Part shown: positions 1-8,494 of the stretch, piece by piece
Layout of the letters: each line of letters starts with the position of its first letter
Numbering within the stretch: position 1 is the stretch's first letter
From: Flavobacterium sp.
Lineage (GTDB): Bacteria; Bacteroidota; Bacteroidia; Flavobacteriales; Flavobacteriaceae
NCBI RefSeq assembly: GCF_004211145.1
Contig: NZ_SEBS01000007.1
Span: 62,001-126,000 of the forward strand
Length of the DNA stretch: 64,000 nucleotides
Reading direction: 5' to 3'
Program-made: the position numbers and the translations under genes
Notes under the pieces: model-generated
The model's input: only the letters and a program-made list of their open reading frames with translations
What the model was told of the DNA's origin: nothing
The model's database searches: none

Positions 1-126
1 GACGCCATCCTCGAATCGTGTCTTGAACGAATATTGCGTATTGTCGAGCGTTTTGCTTTGCGTGGTAAGTTTTCCTGCGCCCTCTTTCAGCGATCCTTGC
101 CAAACGGCTGTTGCATTTCTTTTCAT
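1..126 (-). CDS. OsmC/Ohr-family protein, N-terminal part
   Basis: The first 42 codons read on the minus strand from the ATG at 126; the rest lies left of the window. The translation starts MKRNATAVWQGSLKEG and continues to a TQYSFKTRFEDG segment. This is the characteristic N-terminus of OsmC-type peroxiredoxins, which reduce organic hydroperoxides in the cytoplasm. The redox cysteines of the family lie in the missing part and cannot be checked. The gene is too short here to appear as a complete reading frame. Confidence 0.75.
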   Translation of the reverse strand, partial: MKRNATAVWQGSLKEGAGKLTTQSKTLDNTQYSFKTRFEDGV

Positions 127-162
127 CGTGTGTGTTTTTAGATTGTATTTAAAGTTACGAGG

Positions 163-463
163 TTAATGGACAATGGACAATTGATAATTGACAATTAATC
201 GTTAATAATTTTGTTTCGGGTTTAGGGTTTAGGGTTTAGAGTTTAGGGTTAGGGTTTAGGGTTTAGTGTTTAGTGTTAGTGTCGTCAATAATGAAATACC
301 GAATTTGATTGACGAACAGCCACCGCGAAACATTTTCTTTCCCTCGTTTGAAAAAAGTCCGGTAATCGAAACGGAAACCCAAACTCTAAACTCTAAACCC
401 GAAACCCTCAAACCTCAAACTCCATATCCAATACTTTGCACATTGCACTATGCACTTTGAACG
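163..463. repeat. Composite intergenic repeat block with opposed TTTAGGG-type arrays
   Basis: This gap between osmC and rlmD (127-483) holds no convincing gene. It contains an AT-type array (GACAATTGATAATT-like) at about 163-212. A degenerate heptamer array of TTTAGGG units follows at about 216-282. Some 92 bp further on, the complementary array (AAACTCTAAACCC-like) runs at about 375-421, so the two could form a long imperfect hairpin. A TGCACATTGCACTATGCAC stretch lies at about 438-458. The same repeat types recur elsewhere in the window. Confidence 0.8.
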
Positions 464-483
464 TTTTAAATTACTTTTGCGCC

Positions 484-1896
484 ATGGCAAGAAAAAAAAC
501 CGACAAACTCATCTTTGAAAACATACAAGTGCTCGACGCGGGCGCGAAAGGCGTATCGGTGGCGAAAGCTCCTGACGGCAAAGTGATTTTTATTCCGAAC
601 GTCGTTCCGGGCGACGTAATCGATGTGCAGACCTTCAAGAAACGCAAGTCATATTATGAAGGGAAAGCCGTGAAATTCCACGAACTGTCGGAGTTTCGAG
701 TCGAACCCGTGTGCGAACATTTCGGCAGCTGCGGCGGTTGCAAATGGCAGAATATGGATTATTCGCGCCAATTGCACTACAAACAAAACGAAGTACTCAA
801 CCATTTGCAGCGCATCGGAAAAGTCGAATTGCCCGAGTTCGAACCGATTTTGGGATCGGCGGAACAATTCTTCTACCGCAACAAAATGGAATTCTCGTTC
901 TCGAACGCACGTTGGCTTACCGACCACGAGATCGCGTCAACCACCGAGCTCAATGACCGCAACGCACTTGGTTTCCACATCCCGAAAATGTGGGACAAGA
1001 TCCTGGACATCACCAAATGCTGGTTGCAGGAAGATCCGAGCAACGACATCCGAAACGAGATCCGGAATTTCGCGATCGAAAATGATTTGCCGTTCTTCGA
1101 CCCGAGAAACCACGAAGGTCTTTTGCGCACGCTCATGATCCGAACGGCTTCAACGGGCGAAGTCATGGTGTTGGTTCAATTCTTCGACGACAATAAAGCC
1201 CAACGCGAACTGTTGCTCGATTTCGTATCGGCACGTTTCCCGCAGATCACGTCGTTGTTGTACGTCGTCAACCAAAAACAAAACGATACGCTGTATGACC
1301 AGAATGTCGTGGTTTACAAAGGCCGCGACCATATTTTCGAGGAAATGGAAGGTTTGAAGTTTTCGATAAACGCTAAATCTTTTTACCAGACGAATCCCGC
1401 TCAGGCGTACGAACTTTATAAAATTACGCGTGATTTCGCCGGATTGACCGGAAATGAACTCGTCTACGATTTGTACACGGGAACGGGAACGATCGCCCAG
1501 TTCGTGTCGAAAAAAGCGAGAAAAGTCATCGGAGTCGAAAGTGTGCCCGAGGCAATCATCGAAGCCAAGGAAAACGCGAAACGCAACAATATCGACAATT
1601 GCGAGTTCTTCGTAGGCGACATGAAAGCCGTGTTCAACGACGCGTTCATAGCGCAGCACGGACATCCTGACGTCCTGATCACCGATCCGCCGCGCGACGG
1701 CATGCACAAGGATGTCGTGGAGCAGATCTTGAAAATCGCGCCTGAAAAAGTGGTTTACGTGAGTTGCAATTCGGCGACACAGGCTCGCGACCTTGCACTA
1801 ATGGACGCCGCTTACAAAGTCGTCCGAGTTCGCCCCGTGGATATGTTCCCGCAAACGCACCACGTAGAAAATGTCGTACTTTTGGAAAAACGCTGA
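484..1896 (+). CDS. rlmD: 23S rRNA (uracil-1939-C5)-methyltransferase RlmD
   Basis: A 470-residue RlmD/RumA-type enzyme that methylates C5 of a 23S rRNA uridine using S-adenosylmethionine. The ATG at 484 (MARKKTDKL) was preferred over an upstream in-frame start at 436, because the extra residues come from repeat DNA. An N-terminal TRAM-like domain is followed by an iron-sulfur cysteine motif, CEHFGSCGGC, at about residues 77-86. The SAM-binding region contains YDLYTGTGTIAQF, followed by TDPPRDGM and the catalytic-cysteine segment VYVSCNSAT. Length is normal. DUF6452 follows after 8 bp and DUF6048 overlaps that gene, so all three are probably co-transcribed. Confidence 0.85.
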   Translation: MARKKTDKLIFENIQVLDAGAKGVSVAKAPDGKVIFIPNVVPGDVIDVQTFKKRKSYYEGKAVKFHELSEFRVEPVCEHFGSCGGCKWQNMDYSRQLHYKQNEVLNHLQRIGKVELPEFEPILGSAEQFFYRNKMEFSFSNARWLTDHEIASTTELNDRNALGFHIPKMWDKILDITKCWLQEDPSNDIRNEIRNFAIENDLPFFDPRNHEGLLRTLMIRTASTGEVMVLVQFFDDNKAQRELLLDFVSARFPQITSLLYVVNQKQNDTLYDQNVVVYKGRDHIFEEMEGLKFSINAKSFYQTNPAQAYELYKITRDFAGLTGNELVYDLYTGTGTIAQFVSKKARKVIGVESVPEAIIEAKENAKRNNIDNCEFFVGDMKAVFNDAFIAQHGHPDVLITDPPRDGMHKDVVEQILKIAPEKVVYVSCNSATQARDLALMDAAYKVVRVRPVDMFPQTHHVENVVLLEKR

Positions 1897-1904
1897 TTTT
1901 ATAC

Positions 1905-2432
1905 ATGAAAAAGATAGTGACCGTTTTCGCCTTGCTTTTGCTGGCGTTTTCCCAAACCAATTGCGAGCGCGACGACATTTGCAGCGGAACTACGCCGACG
2001 ACGCCGCGGATCGTGATTGATTTTTACGATTACAACCAACCGACGGTACTCAAGAACGTGACCAACCTGGAACTCCAATCGATAGACTCGGATTCCTCGG
2101 TAGTCGTGAACGGTGAGAGCCAGTTGTTGCTGCCGCTCAAGACCTTTGAGGATTCGGTGACGTTCAACCTTACGTTGAATTCGTTGAGCACCGATCCTAC
2201 TTTGATTTTCACCGACAAGATCCAATTCAATTACGCGCGACGCGATGTGTACGTTTCCCGCGCCTGCGGTTACAAGACGCTATTCACGCTCAACAACGAT
2301 CCCGCGTTGGCGCCCGGATATCTGCTCAACGATGCGCCCGCCGAAACCCAGGGAACTTGGATTAGAAATATTGTGGTCGATACCTATAACATAGATTCAG
2401 AAGATGAGACGCATATCCGTATTTATTTTTAG
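1905..2432 (+). CDS. DUF6452-family lipoprotein
   Basis: A 175-residue protein starting at the ATG at 1905; in-frame codons further upstream lie inside rlmD. It begins with a lipoprotein signal ending FSQTNC, with Cys20 as the lipidation site, so it should be anchored in the envelope. The remainder is beta-rich with no enzyme motif. The family is found in flavobacteria, typically next to rlmD and a DUF6048 gene, and its function is unknown. The 3' end overlaps the next gene by 29 bp, which suggests translational coupling. Confidence 0.7.
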   Translation: MKKIVTVFALLLLAFSQTNCERDDICSGTTPTTPRIVIDFYDYNQPTVLKNVTNLELQSIDSDSSVVVNGESQLLLPLKTFEDSVTFNLTLNSLSTDPTLIFTDKIQFNYARRDVYVSRACGYKTLFTLNNDPALAPGYLLNDAPAETQGTWIRNIVVDTYNIDSEDETHIRIYF

Positions 2433-3156
2433 CCTTTTCTTTTGCGCGGGCGCGTTTGCCCAAAAAGATACGGTATCGGTCAGGAAAGACACGGCTGCGC
2501 CAAAGTTCACGAGGCACGGGCTTCGCGTCGGAGCGGATTTATATAAGCTCACGCGTGGTTTGTACGACGATAAGTACCAAGGACTGGAACTCGTGGGCGA
2601 TTATCGTTTGACGCGCCGATACTTCCTGGCCGCCGAACTCGGTAGCGAAAAAAAAACCGACGACAAGGACCGCCTCGATTTCACCACGAAAGGCACATAT
2701 TTCAAAGTCGGGTTCGATTACAACTTTTACGACAACTGGCTCGACATGGACAACGTGATCACGATCGGATTGCGATACGGCGTGGCATCATTCAGCCAGA
2801 CGTTGAATTCGTATAAGATCTACAACCCGAATCCGTATTTCGGAGAAGAAATTGTCGTGGTAACGGGTCAGGAATTCAAAGGACTTTCAGCGAGTTGGGC
2901 CGAGGTCGTTTTGGGTTTGAAGGCTGAGATGTTCAGCAACATCTACGTCGGATTCTCGGCGAGGCTCAATTACATGATTTCCGAAAAAGAGCCGAACAAT
3001 TTCGCGAACCTCTACATTCCGGGATTCAACCGCACGTATGACGGGAAAATCGGCGTCGGCTTCAATTACACGGTTTCCTACCTGATCCCGATCTACAAAT
3101 CGCAGGTGAAAGTCGTTGAAAAAGAAGCGAAGAAAAAAGCGAAAAAGAAAAAGTAA
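2404..3156 (+). CDS. DUF6048-family probable outer-membrane protein
   Basis: A 250-residue protein with a signal peptide (FSLFFCAGAFAQ, cleavage about residue 19). The body has alternating aromatic and polar strands such as YFKVGFDYNFYDNW, as in an outer-membrane beta-barrel. The C-terminal 15 residues are strongly basic (KEAKKKAKKKK), which is odd for a barrel whose last strand usually ends in an aromatic residue. It overlaps the DUF6452 gene and probably acts with it. Function unknown. It converges on the minus-strand gene that ends at 3164. Confidence 0.6.
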   Translation: MRRISVFIFSLFFCAGAFAQKDTVSVRKDTAAPKFTRHGLRVGADLYKLTRGLYDDKYQGLELVGDYRLTRRYFLAAELGSEKKTDDKDRLDFTTKGTYFKVGFDYNFYDNWLDMDNVITIGLRYGVASFSQTLNSYKIYNPNPYFGEEIVVVTGQEFKGLSASWAEVVLGLKAEMFSNIYVGFSARLNYMISEKEPNNFANLYIPGFNRTYDGKIGVGFNYTVSYLIPIYKSQVKVVEKEAKKKAKKKK

Positions 3157-3163
3157 ACCGACA

Positions 3164-3700
3164 TCACCAAAAACGCCACCATTTAGGTTTGTGTTTTTTG
3201 AATTCAAATGTCTCCAGATCGATAGAAAATTGATTTTCGCATGATTTTCCGTAGCCATCGAAATCGTGTGAAATCCCCGTGAGCTTTCTTTTTTGGATTT
3301 TCACTCCACTTATCCCGTCAAGACTTAAATCTTTAAAGCGCTTGATTTCACTCGAATTCTTGACGATATCTATCGAATAATCGTCCACTAAAATGAAAAA
3401 TCGGTCGTATTGGAGAACCTGATCGTAGTGAAAACCGAAATGAAGCAATTCTCGTTTCGAATTTACATCGACGAGATACACGGTCCCATCGGCAATGACG
3501 AGCATTTCATTTTCATCGAGCTGGGCAACGAATTTGAGATTCGACGATCCCAATTGAAAATTACCGACCCAATGTCCGTTCTGAGCCAAAAATTCAATGA
3601 CGAAACCCTCGGAAAATTCCTTATATCCGTTCTGGGGAATCGAAACGTACAAGTCGCCGTAAGCAGGCAATCCTTTTAATATCCTGAAATTTTCAGCCAT
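3164..3700 (-). CDS. Hypothetical protein, beta-rich
   Basis: A 178-residue protein that I do not recognise. It has no signal peptide or membrane segment. Repeated short strands around hydrophobic and acidic residues (LVIADGTVYLVDVNS, FILVDDYSIDIVKNS) resemble the blades of a beta-propeller or a WG-repeat-like protein, but no clear repeat register could be fixed. The C-terminus ends in an aromatic-basic tail, KPKWWRFW. It lies 8 bp downstream of the gene at 3709-4227 and is probably co-transcribed with it. Confidence 0.5.
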   Translation of the reverse strand: MAENFRILKGLPAYGDLYVSIPQNGYKEFSEGFVIEFLAQNGHWVGNFQLGSSNLKFVAQLDENEMLVIADGTVYLVDVNSKRELLHFGFHYDQVLQYDRFFILVDDYSIDIVKNSSEIKRFKDLSLDGISGVKIQKRKLTGISHDFDGYGKSCENQFSIDLETFEFKKHKPKWWRFW

Positions 3701-3708
3701 CGCCGCGG

Positions 3709-4227
3709 CTAAGAAGCACTTTTTCCTTTTAGTTTTTTGTATTCTCGGATCAAGGTTTTCAATTGTCGGTTCGAGGTCACGTCAATTTCTTTGTCCGACA
3801 GGAAATGACTGAATTTGAAGTCGTTTCGGATTTTCTTCGCGGCCATTTCTTTTGCGACGAGATCGAGTTCGCTTCTCATGAATTGCTTCGAATTCTCGAG
3901 TGTCGACAAACCTTCGAACTTGTTCTTGAAATCGCGTCGGAATGTGGTCGAACTGAACGGAATCGCATTCAAAAGTTGCATTTGCTTCTTCGACTTGACA
4001 TCGAGCGCGCCCATGATTTTCACCAAAACATTCTCGATTTCCTTCTTGTTCAGCGACGTGAGATTTTCGGGAAGCATGGATTCGTATTTCGGTTTTTTCT
4101 GGACGACGACCTTCGTCTTAGCCTCGATAGACGCCGATTTCTTGGTTCCCGAATTCACGTAACCGCTTCCGAAGCATTTTTCGCATTTTGGATTTAAGCC
4201 TTCGCAAGAACAAATTTGGACTGTCAT
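3709..4227 (-). CDS. Hypothetical protein with N-terminal Cys-rich knuckle
   Basis: A 172-residue protein from the ATG at 4227 (MTVQICSCEGLNPKCEKC). A longer reading frame to 4302 would add AT-repeat-derived residues and was rejected. The first 25 residues hold four cysteines in CSCEG-x3-KCEKCFGSGYV, which looks like a small zinc-binding knuckle of the kind seen in DnaJ-type CxxCxGxG units. The rest is basic, helical and lysine-rich. Similar short proteins occur in Bacteroidota without known function. It may be cytoplasmic and nucleic-acid-associated, but that is inference. Confidence 0.5.
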   Translation of the reverse strand: MTVQICSCEGLNPKCEKCFGSGYVNSGTKKSASIEAKTKVVVQKKPKYESMLPENLTSLNKKEIENVLVKIMGALDVKSKKQMQLLNAIPFSSTTFRRDFKNKFEGLSTLENSKQFMRSELDLVAKEMAAKKIRNDFKFSHFLSDKEIDVTSNRQLKTLIREYKKLKGKSAS

Positions 4228-4298
4228 AATTTTTTTATTTAAAGATTGAAAAATTAAAGAATTAAAAGATCGTGCGTGCTGTGCCGACAATCTTCTAA

Positions 4299-4532
4299 TC
4301 ATTTAATCTCCTTAATTCCTTTTATGAACAGCCATGACATAAACACTTTCATGCCTTCCTTGGTGCGTACCGCTTGGAATTTGGGCGACAATATCGTCGT
4401 GATCACGGCGCTCGTCAACGGTCGGAACCATCCGTCGAGATTCGTGAAATGCGTTACCAGATAGTAAATCGGAATGTACAAAATGGCAAAGCCAAGGAAA
4501 TTATAAAGAAGCGCTTTCGTGTTAGGCGTCAT
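4299..4532 (-). CDS. Small two-helix membrane protein
   Basis: A 77-residue protein from the ATG at 4532 (MTPNTKALLYNFLGFAIL). The start sits 11 bp inside the end of the upstream methyltransferase gene, so translation is probably coupled. Residues of about 8-27 form a clear membrane helix (LLYNFLGFAILYIPIYYLV). A second weaker hydrophobic stretch follows near residues 35-45 and another near the C-terminus (VFMSWLFI). No function is known to me. Confidence 0.55.
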   Translation of the reverse strand: MTPNTKALLYNFLGFAILYIPIYYLVTHFTNLDGWFRPLTSAVITTILSPKFQAVRTKEGMKVFMSWLFIKGIKEIK

Positions 4533-5688
4533 GATTCTGGAATTTGGCTTTTCGGCTGCCTTCGTACATTTCATACTTGACCAAACGCGCTTCGAGGCTG
4601 CCGTTGAATAATTTTATCTTGCGCGAGGGTTTCAATCCGACGAATTTCAAGGCCTCGAGGTTCGCCGTGATGAACCACGCATTCGTGTTCGGGTAACCGT
4701 TCTTGAGCGTGTCGCCGATCTCCCGGTAAAAACGCTCGAGGTCGATATCGAGTCGTTCCCCGTACGGCGGATTGAACAACATGTGAAGCGGACCCTGATT
4801 TTCCTTTTTCGAATCGAAGAAATTGCCTTCGTGTATCGTAACGTAATCTTCGAGGCTCGCGTTGGCGATGTTGTCTTTCGCTTTCGCGACGGCACTCGGC
4901 GCTTTGTCGTAACCAATGATCGTGTAATGGAATTCCCGTACTTTCTTAAGCAACGCATTGGCGATCATGTCGAAAAGCTCTCCGTCGAAGTCGTTCCATT
5001 TCTCGAATGCGAACTCCTTGCGGTTGATGTTTGCGGGAATGTTGCATGCGATGAGCGCGGCTTCGGCCAAAATAGTTCCACTTCCGCACATCGGGTCGAG
5101 GAAATCGCTGCGTCCGTCCCAGCCTGACAACAATAACATTCCGGCGGCCAGAACCTCGTTTATCGGGGCAATGTTCGTTGCCGTGCGATAACCGCGATGG
5201 TGCAACGAAGCGCCCGACGTATCAAGCGAAACCGTGCATTGGTCTTTTGCGATGTGGATATTGATGCGCAGATCGGGATGTGTTTTGTCGATACTCGGTC
5301 GTTCACCTGTTTTGTTTCGGAATTGATCGACGATCGCATCCTTACACTTCTGGGCTACGAATTCGGAATGGTTGAAATGATCGCTATGGACGGTCGCGTC
5401 GATGACGAATGTTTGGTTCGCGCTCAAATACGTCGACCAATCGATGCCTGAAATGCCTTTGTACAAGCCGTTCTCGTTCGTCGCACGAAAATTATAGATC
5501 GGTTTCAGGATCTTGAGCGCCGTACGCAACGCCATGTTCGCCTTGTACATAAAACCCTTGTCGCCCGTAAAACTCACCATGCGAACGCCGGGCTCTACGC
5601 GTTGCGCGCCCAGGCTGAACAGCTCTTTTGCCAGGATTTCCTCGAATCCGAAGAAGGTTTTGGCGACCATCGTAAAATTATTTTCCAT
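4522..5688 (-). CDS. THUMP-domain class I RNA methyltransferase (RlmL/YpsC-like)
   Basis: A 388-residue cytoplasmic RNA N2-guanosine methyltransferase of the THUMP/UPF0020 class. The ATG at 5688 (MENNFTMVAKTFFGFE) was chosen because this N-terminus matches the family. The THUMP domain covers roughly residues 40-150. The methyltransferase domain contains the SAM motif DPMCGSGTILAEAAL and the catalytic motif NPPYGERL. These enzymes methylate 23S rRNA; length and motifs agree with the single-domain form rather than the fused RlmKL of Enterobacteria. The exact rRNA position cannot be read from sequence. Confidence 0.8.
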   Translation of the reverse strand: MENNFTMVAKTFFGFEEILAKELFSLGAQRVEPGVRMVSFTGDKGFMYKANMALRTALKILKPIYNFRATNENGLYKGISGIDWSTYLSANQTFVIDATVHSDHFNHSEFVAQKCKDAIVDQFRNKTGERPSIDKTHPDLRINIHIAKDQCTVSLDTSGASLHHRGYRTATNIAPINEVLAAGMLLLSGWDGRSDFLDPMCGSGTILAEAALIACNIPANINRKEFAFEKWNDFDGELFDMIANALLKKVREFHYTIIGYDKAPSAVAKAKDNIANASLEDYVTIHEGNFFDSKKENQGPLHMLFNPPYGERLDIDLERFYREIGDTLKNGYPNTNAWFITANLEALKFVGLKPSRKIKLFNGSLEARLVKYEMYEGSRKAKFQNHDA

Positions 5689-5708
5689 GCTTAAATCGGG
5701 TAAACGCT

Positions 5709-5728
5709 GCAAAAATAGTCTAAATTTG
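5709..5728. promoter_or_regulatory. Divergent -7 elements between two methyltransferase genes
   Basis: The 67 bp between divergent genes holds TAAATTTG at 5721-5728 on the plus strand. It also holds TATTTTTG on the minus strand (plus-strand 5709-5716). Both match the Bacteroidota -7 consensus TAnnTTTG. No good TTTG at the expected upstream distance was found for either, so the call is tentative. Confidence 0.35.
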
Positions 5729-5755
5729 CAAGACCGAATTCATCTCCAGCAATAA

Positions 5756-6505
5756 ATGCCAAATCCAGCAGCCGTGAGCAACAAACCCCAAAAATGGTAC
5801 GCCTCGTGGTTTGACACGCCTTACTACCACATTTTGTACAAAGACCGCGATTATACCGAGGCGCAATTGTTCATGGACAACATCACGTCCTACTTGAATT
5901 TGCCCGACGACGCGAAAATCCTTGACCTCGCTTGTGGCAAGGGCCGACACTCGATTTACCTGAACCAGCTGGGCTACGATGTCACTGGAACCGATTTGTC
6001 TGAGAACAGCATACGCGAAGCCTCGAAACATGCGAACGAAACCCTGCATTTCGAAGTACACGACATGCGCGAACCGTTCGGGCAAAAGTTCGATGCGATT
6101 TTCAACCTGTTCACGAGTTTCGGTTATTTTGAAAGCGACGACGACAATTTCACGACTTTGAAAGCGATCCACGAAAGTCTGTCGGAGTTCGGATTCGCGG
6201 TGATTGATTTCATGAACGTGCGCAACGTGATCGCAAATCTGGTTCCCGAGGAAACGAAAACCGTCGAGGACATTACGTTCAACATCAAGCGTTTCGTAGA
6301 GGACAACCACATCATAAAGGAAATCCGGTTTACTGACAAAGGCGAAGATTTTTGTTTTTCCGAGAAAGTCCAGGCGCTCACGCTCGAGGATTTTGAGGTG
6401 ATGATGGAAAAAGCAGGAATCTACCTGCTCGATATTTTCGGGGACTACAAATTGCACAAATTCCATAAAACCGATAGCGAACGTCTAATCCTCGTATTCA
6501 AGTAA
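5756..6505 (+). CDS. Class I SAM-dependent methyltransferase
   Basis: A 249-residue soluble methyltransferase. The SAM-binding glycine motif is ILDLACGKGRHSIYL at about residues 54-68, followed by the acidic motif II (YDVTGTDLS) and the motif IV region DAIFNLFTSFGYF. The N-terminal KWYASWFDTPYYHILYKDRD segment is typical of a flavobacterial subfamily whose substrate is unknown. The stop codon overlaps the ATG of the ZIP transporter (TAATG), indicating a two-gene operon. Confidence 0.75.
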   Translation: MPNPAAVSNKPQKWYASWFDTPYYHILYKDRDYTEAQLFMDNITSYLNLPDDAKILDLACGKGRHSIYLNQLGYDVTGTDLSENSIREASKHANETLHFEVHDMREPFGQKFDAIFNLFTSFGYFESDDDNFTTLKAIHESLSEFGFAVIDFMNVRNVIANLVPEETKTVEDITFNIKRFVEDNHIIKEIRFTDKGEDFCFSEKVQALTLEDFEVMMEKAGIYLLDIFGDYKLHKFHKTDSERLILVFK

Positions 6506-7200
6506 TGAATTATTTGTTGCCTTTACTTTCGGTGCTGATCGGTTACGCGGTGGCGCTTTTCCTAAAAACCGGAAACAAAACCAACCTCAAGTTGTTGCTC
6601 GCCTTCAGCGGATCGTTCCTATTGTCGCTTACCGTTTTACATCTGTTGCCCGAAGTATATGAAACCACTTTACACGACAGCGAAGATCACGGTCACGGCT
6701 TATCGATCGGAATTTTCATAATGGGAGGGATTTTATTGCAGATCGTGCTTGAATTTTTCTCGAAAGGTGCAGAACACGGACACGTTCACGGACATTTGGA
6801 AATGCATCAGATTCCGTGGCTGCTGTTTATCAGTTTGTGTCTGCATGCGTTGCTCGAGGGTTTTCCCGTCGGACATCACCACGATTTGGCTTGGGGAATC
6901 GCCGTGCACCACTTGCCTATCGCAATTATCTTGACGCTGTTTTTCCTGAATTCGCATCTAAGCAAACCGAAAGTGTTCGCATTTATGTTCACGTTTGCGC
7001 TGATGACGCCGCTTGGCACGTTGGCATCCGACAGTTTTCCGGTTCTTGCCCAATATTACGCTCAAATTACTGCGGTCGTGATCGGGATTCTATTTCATAT
7101 TTCATCGACGATCATTTTTGAAGCGAGTGAAAACCATAAATTCAATATCGCGAAGATTACGGTGATCATTCTTGGGATCTTGCTGGCGAGTTTTCTTTAG
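6505..7200 (+). CDS. ZIP-family divalent metal transporter
   Basis: A 231-residue inner-membrane protein with about seven to eight hydrophobic helices. It has a His-rich loop (EDHGHGL and EHGHVHGHLEMH) between membrane segments. The conserved ZIP helices contain HALLEGF and HHLPIAI, with the metal-binding His and Glu residues. ZIP proteins import zinc or iron into the cytoplasm; the substrate here is not decidable. It is translationally coupled to the preceding methyltransferase. Confidence 0.85.
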   Translation: MNYLLPLLSVLIGYAVALFLKTGNKTNLKLLLAFSGSFLLSLTVLHLLPEVYETTLHDSEDHGHGLSIGIFIMGGILLQIVLEFFSKGAEHGHVHGHLEMHQIPWLLFISLCLHALLEGFPVGHHHDLAWGIAVHHLPIAIILTLFFLNSHLSKPKVFAFMFTFALMTPLGTLASDSFPVLAQYYAQITAVVIGILFHISSTIIFEASENHKFNIAKITVIILGILLASFL

Positions 7201-7403
7201 TCGCTTTACAAACAATTGTTTTTTTTAACAATTAAGATCGTTGAGAGAAGTTAAGCGTTTTGGCTGAACTTTCGTTTTGACTCATTTGATCGCATGCCTG
7301 ATGTTGAAGCGATCCGCAATGCCGATAGAAGTCCACGTAACCAAAATCGTTATATTTGTCATTTAACTTTGGACCCTAAATACTCAATTCACAATCCTGC
7401 ACC

Positions 7404-8234
7404 TTGAACCCTTTCCAAAAAACCACCGAACAATCCTCGAACTACGATTCGCTTGAGCACATGCCGCTTCACGAGTTGTTGGCGAACATAAACAACGAAG
7501 ACAAGACCGTTCCGTTGGCCGTTGAGAAAGCGTTGCCGCAAATCGAGGCGCTTGTCTCCCAAATCGTATCTCGCATGAGAATCGGCGGGCGCTTGTTTTA
7601 CATCGGCGCGGGAACGTCGGGTCGCTTGGGAATTGTCGACGCGAGTGAATGTCCTCCGACGTTCGGGGTCGCGTTCGATTTGGTGAACGGCATCATCGCG
7701 GGTGGCGACAAAGCGATACGCCGCGCCGTTGAAAATGCCGAGGATGACGCGAAACAAGCGTGGATCGATTTACAGGCCGCAAACATTTCAGGCAACGACA
7801 CTGTAATTGGGATTGCGGCATCGGGAACAACACCTTATGTAATCGGCGGTCTTGAGAAATGCAACGAGAACAATATTCTTACGGGTGCGATCACGTGCAA
7901 CGCCGGAAGCCCGCTTGCGCTAACTGCAAAATTCCCGATCGAGGTCGTTGTCGGGCCTGAATTCGTGACGGGAAGTTCGCGCATGAAAGCCGGAACCGCA
8001 CAAAAATTGGTGCTTAACATGATTTCGACGACTACGATGATCCAGCTCGGACGCGTAAAAGGCAATAAAATGGTCGATATGCAACTCAGCAACGACAAGC
8101 TAGTGGATCGCGGCGTCCGAATGATTATGGGAGAAATTCCCGTTTCGTACGAAGAAGCCTCAGAAATGCTGATTAAACACGGAAGCGTGCGCAAAGCCGT
8201 AGAGAGTTTCGATCGCAACAAGTTCGAACTATAA
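7404..8234 (+). CDS. murQ: N-acetylmuramic acid 6-phosphate etherase
   Basis: A 276-residue cytoplasmic enzyme that cleaves the lactyl ether of MurNAc 6-phosphate, giving GlcNAc 6-phosphate in cell-wall recycling. The SIS-domain signature is complete: GGRLFYIGAGTSGRLGIVDASECPPTFG around residues 61-88, and later FVTGSSRMKAGTAQK. The start is a TTG at 7404; it keeps the family's TTEQSSNY N-terminus, and no in-frame ATG lies close upstream. No transporter or kinase for MurNAc is adjacent. A -7-like TATATTTG lies at 7351-7358. Confidence 0.88.
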   Translation: MNPFQKTTEQSSNYDSLEHMPLHELLANINNEDKTVPLAVEKALPQIEALVSQIVSRMRIGGRLFYIGAGTSGRLGIVDASECPPTFGVAFDLVNGIIAGGDKAIRRAVENAEDDAKQAWIDLQAANISGNDTVIGIAASGTTPYVIGGLEKCNENNILTGAITCNAGSPLALTAKFPIEVVVGPEFVTGSSRMKAGTAQKLVLNMISTTTMIQLGRVKGNKMVDMQLSNDKLVDRGVRMIMGEIPVSYEEASEMLIKHGSVRKAVESFDRNKFEL

Positions 8235-8256
8235 ATCCAACCTAAATCCATTTACG

Positions 8257-8493
8257 ATGCCGACCGACAAAATCTTACTCAACAAAGGAATGAAGTTTAT
8301 GGTGTATGCGTTACCGTTGTTCTTCATCGGACCATCGGTAATCTACAATGCGTTCCAAAACCAACAGAATGTTTGGCATTATCTTGTCCTGGCGGTTGGC
8401 ATCACGATGTGTTTCGGCGCGGTTTACTTTTCGTTCAAAGGGATAAATACGATCATTAAAAGTATGTTCGACGGCGACAAAAATGCGCAATAA
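8257..8493 (+). CDS. DUF6095-family small membrane protein
   Basis: A 78-residue protein with two membrane helices (about residues 12-30 and 40-60: MVYALPLFFIGPSVIY and YLVLAVGITMCFGAVYFSF) joined by a short polar loop. It matches a small flavobacterial family of unknown function that is commonly encoded just after murQ. Only 22 bp separate it from murQ, so both are probably on one transcript. It converges with the YiiX-like gene, one base from its stop. Confidence 0.65.
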   Translation: MPTDKILLNKGMKFMVYALPLFFIGPSVIYNAFQNQQNVWHYLVLAVGITMCFGAVYFSFKGINTIIKSMFDGDKNAQ

Positions 8494-8494
8494 A

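Noticed and set aside
216..421. CRISPR-like array from regular short repeats
   Set aside because: Units are 7 bp, contiguous and degenerate with no spacers; there are no cas genes in the window.
266..460. 64-residue reading frame in the repeat block
   Set aside because: It is built from TTTAGGG- and TGCAC-type repeats and gives a low-complexity product.
7214..7233. Hairpin AATTGTT/AACAATT after the ZIP gene as terminator
   Set aside because: The stem is entirely weak A/T-type pairs apart from one G-C, with its T-run in the loop and none after the stem.
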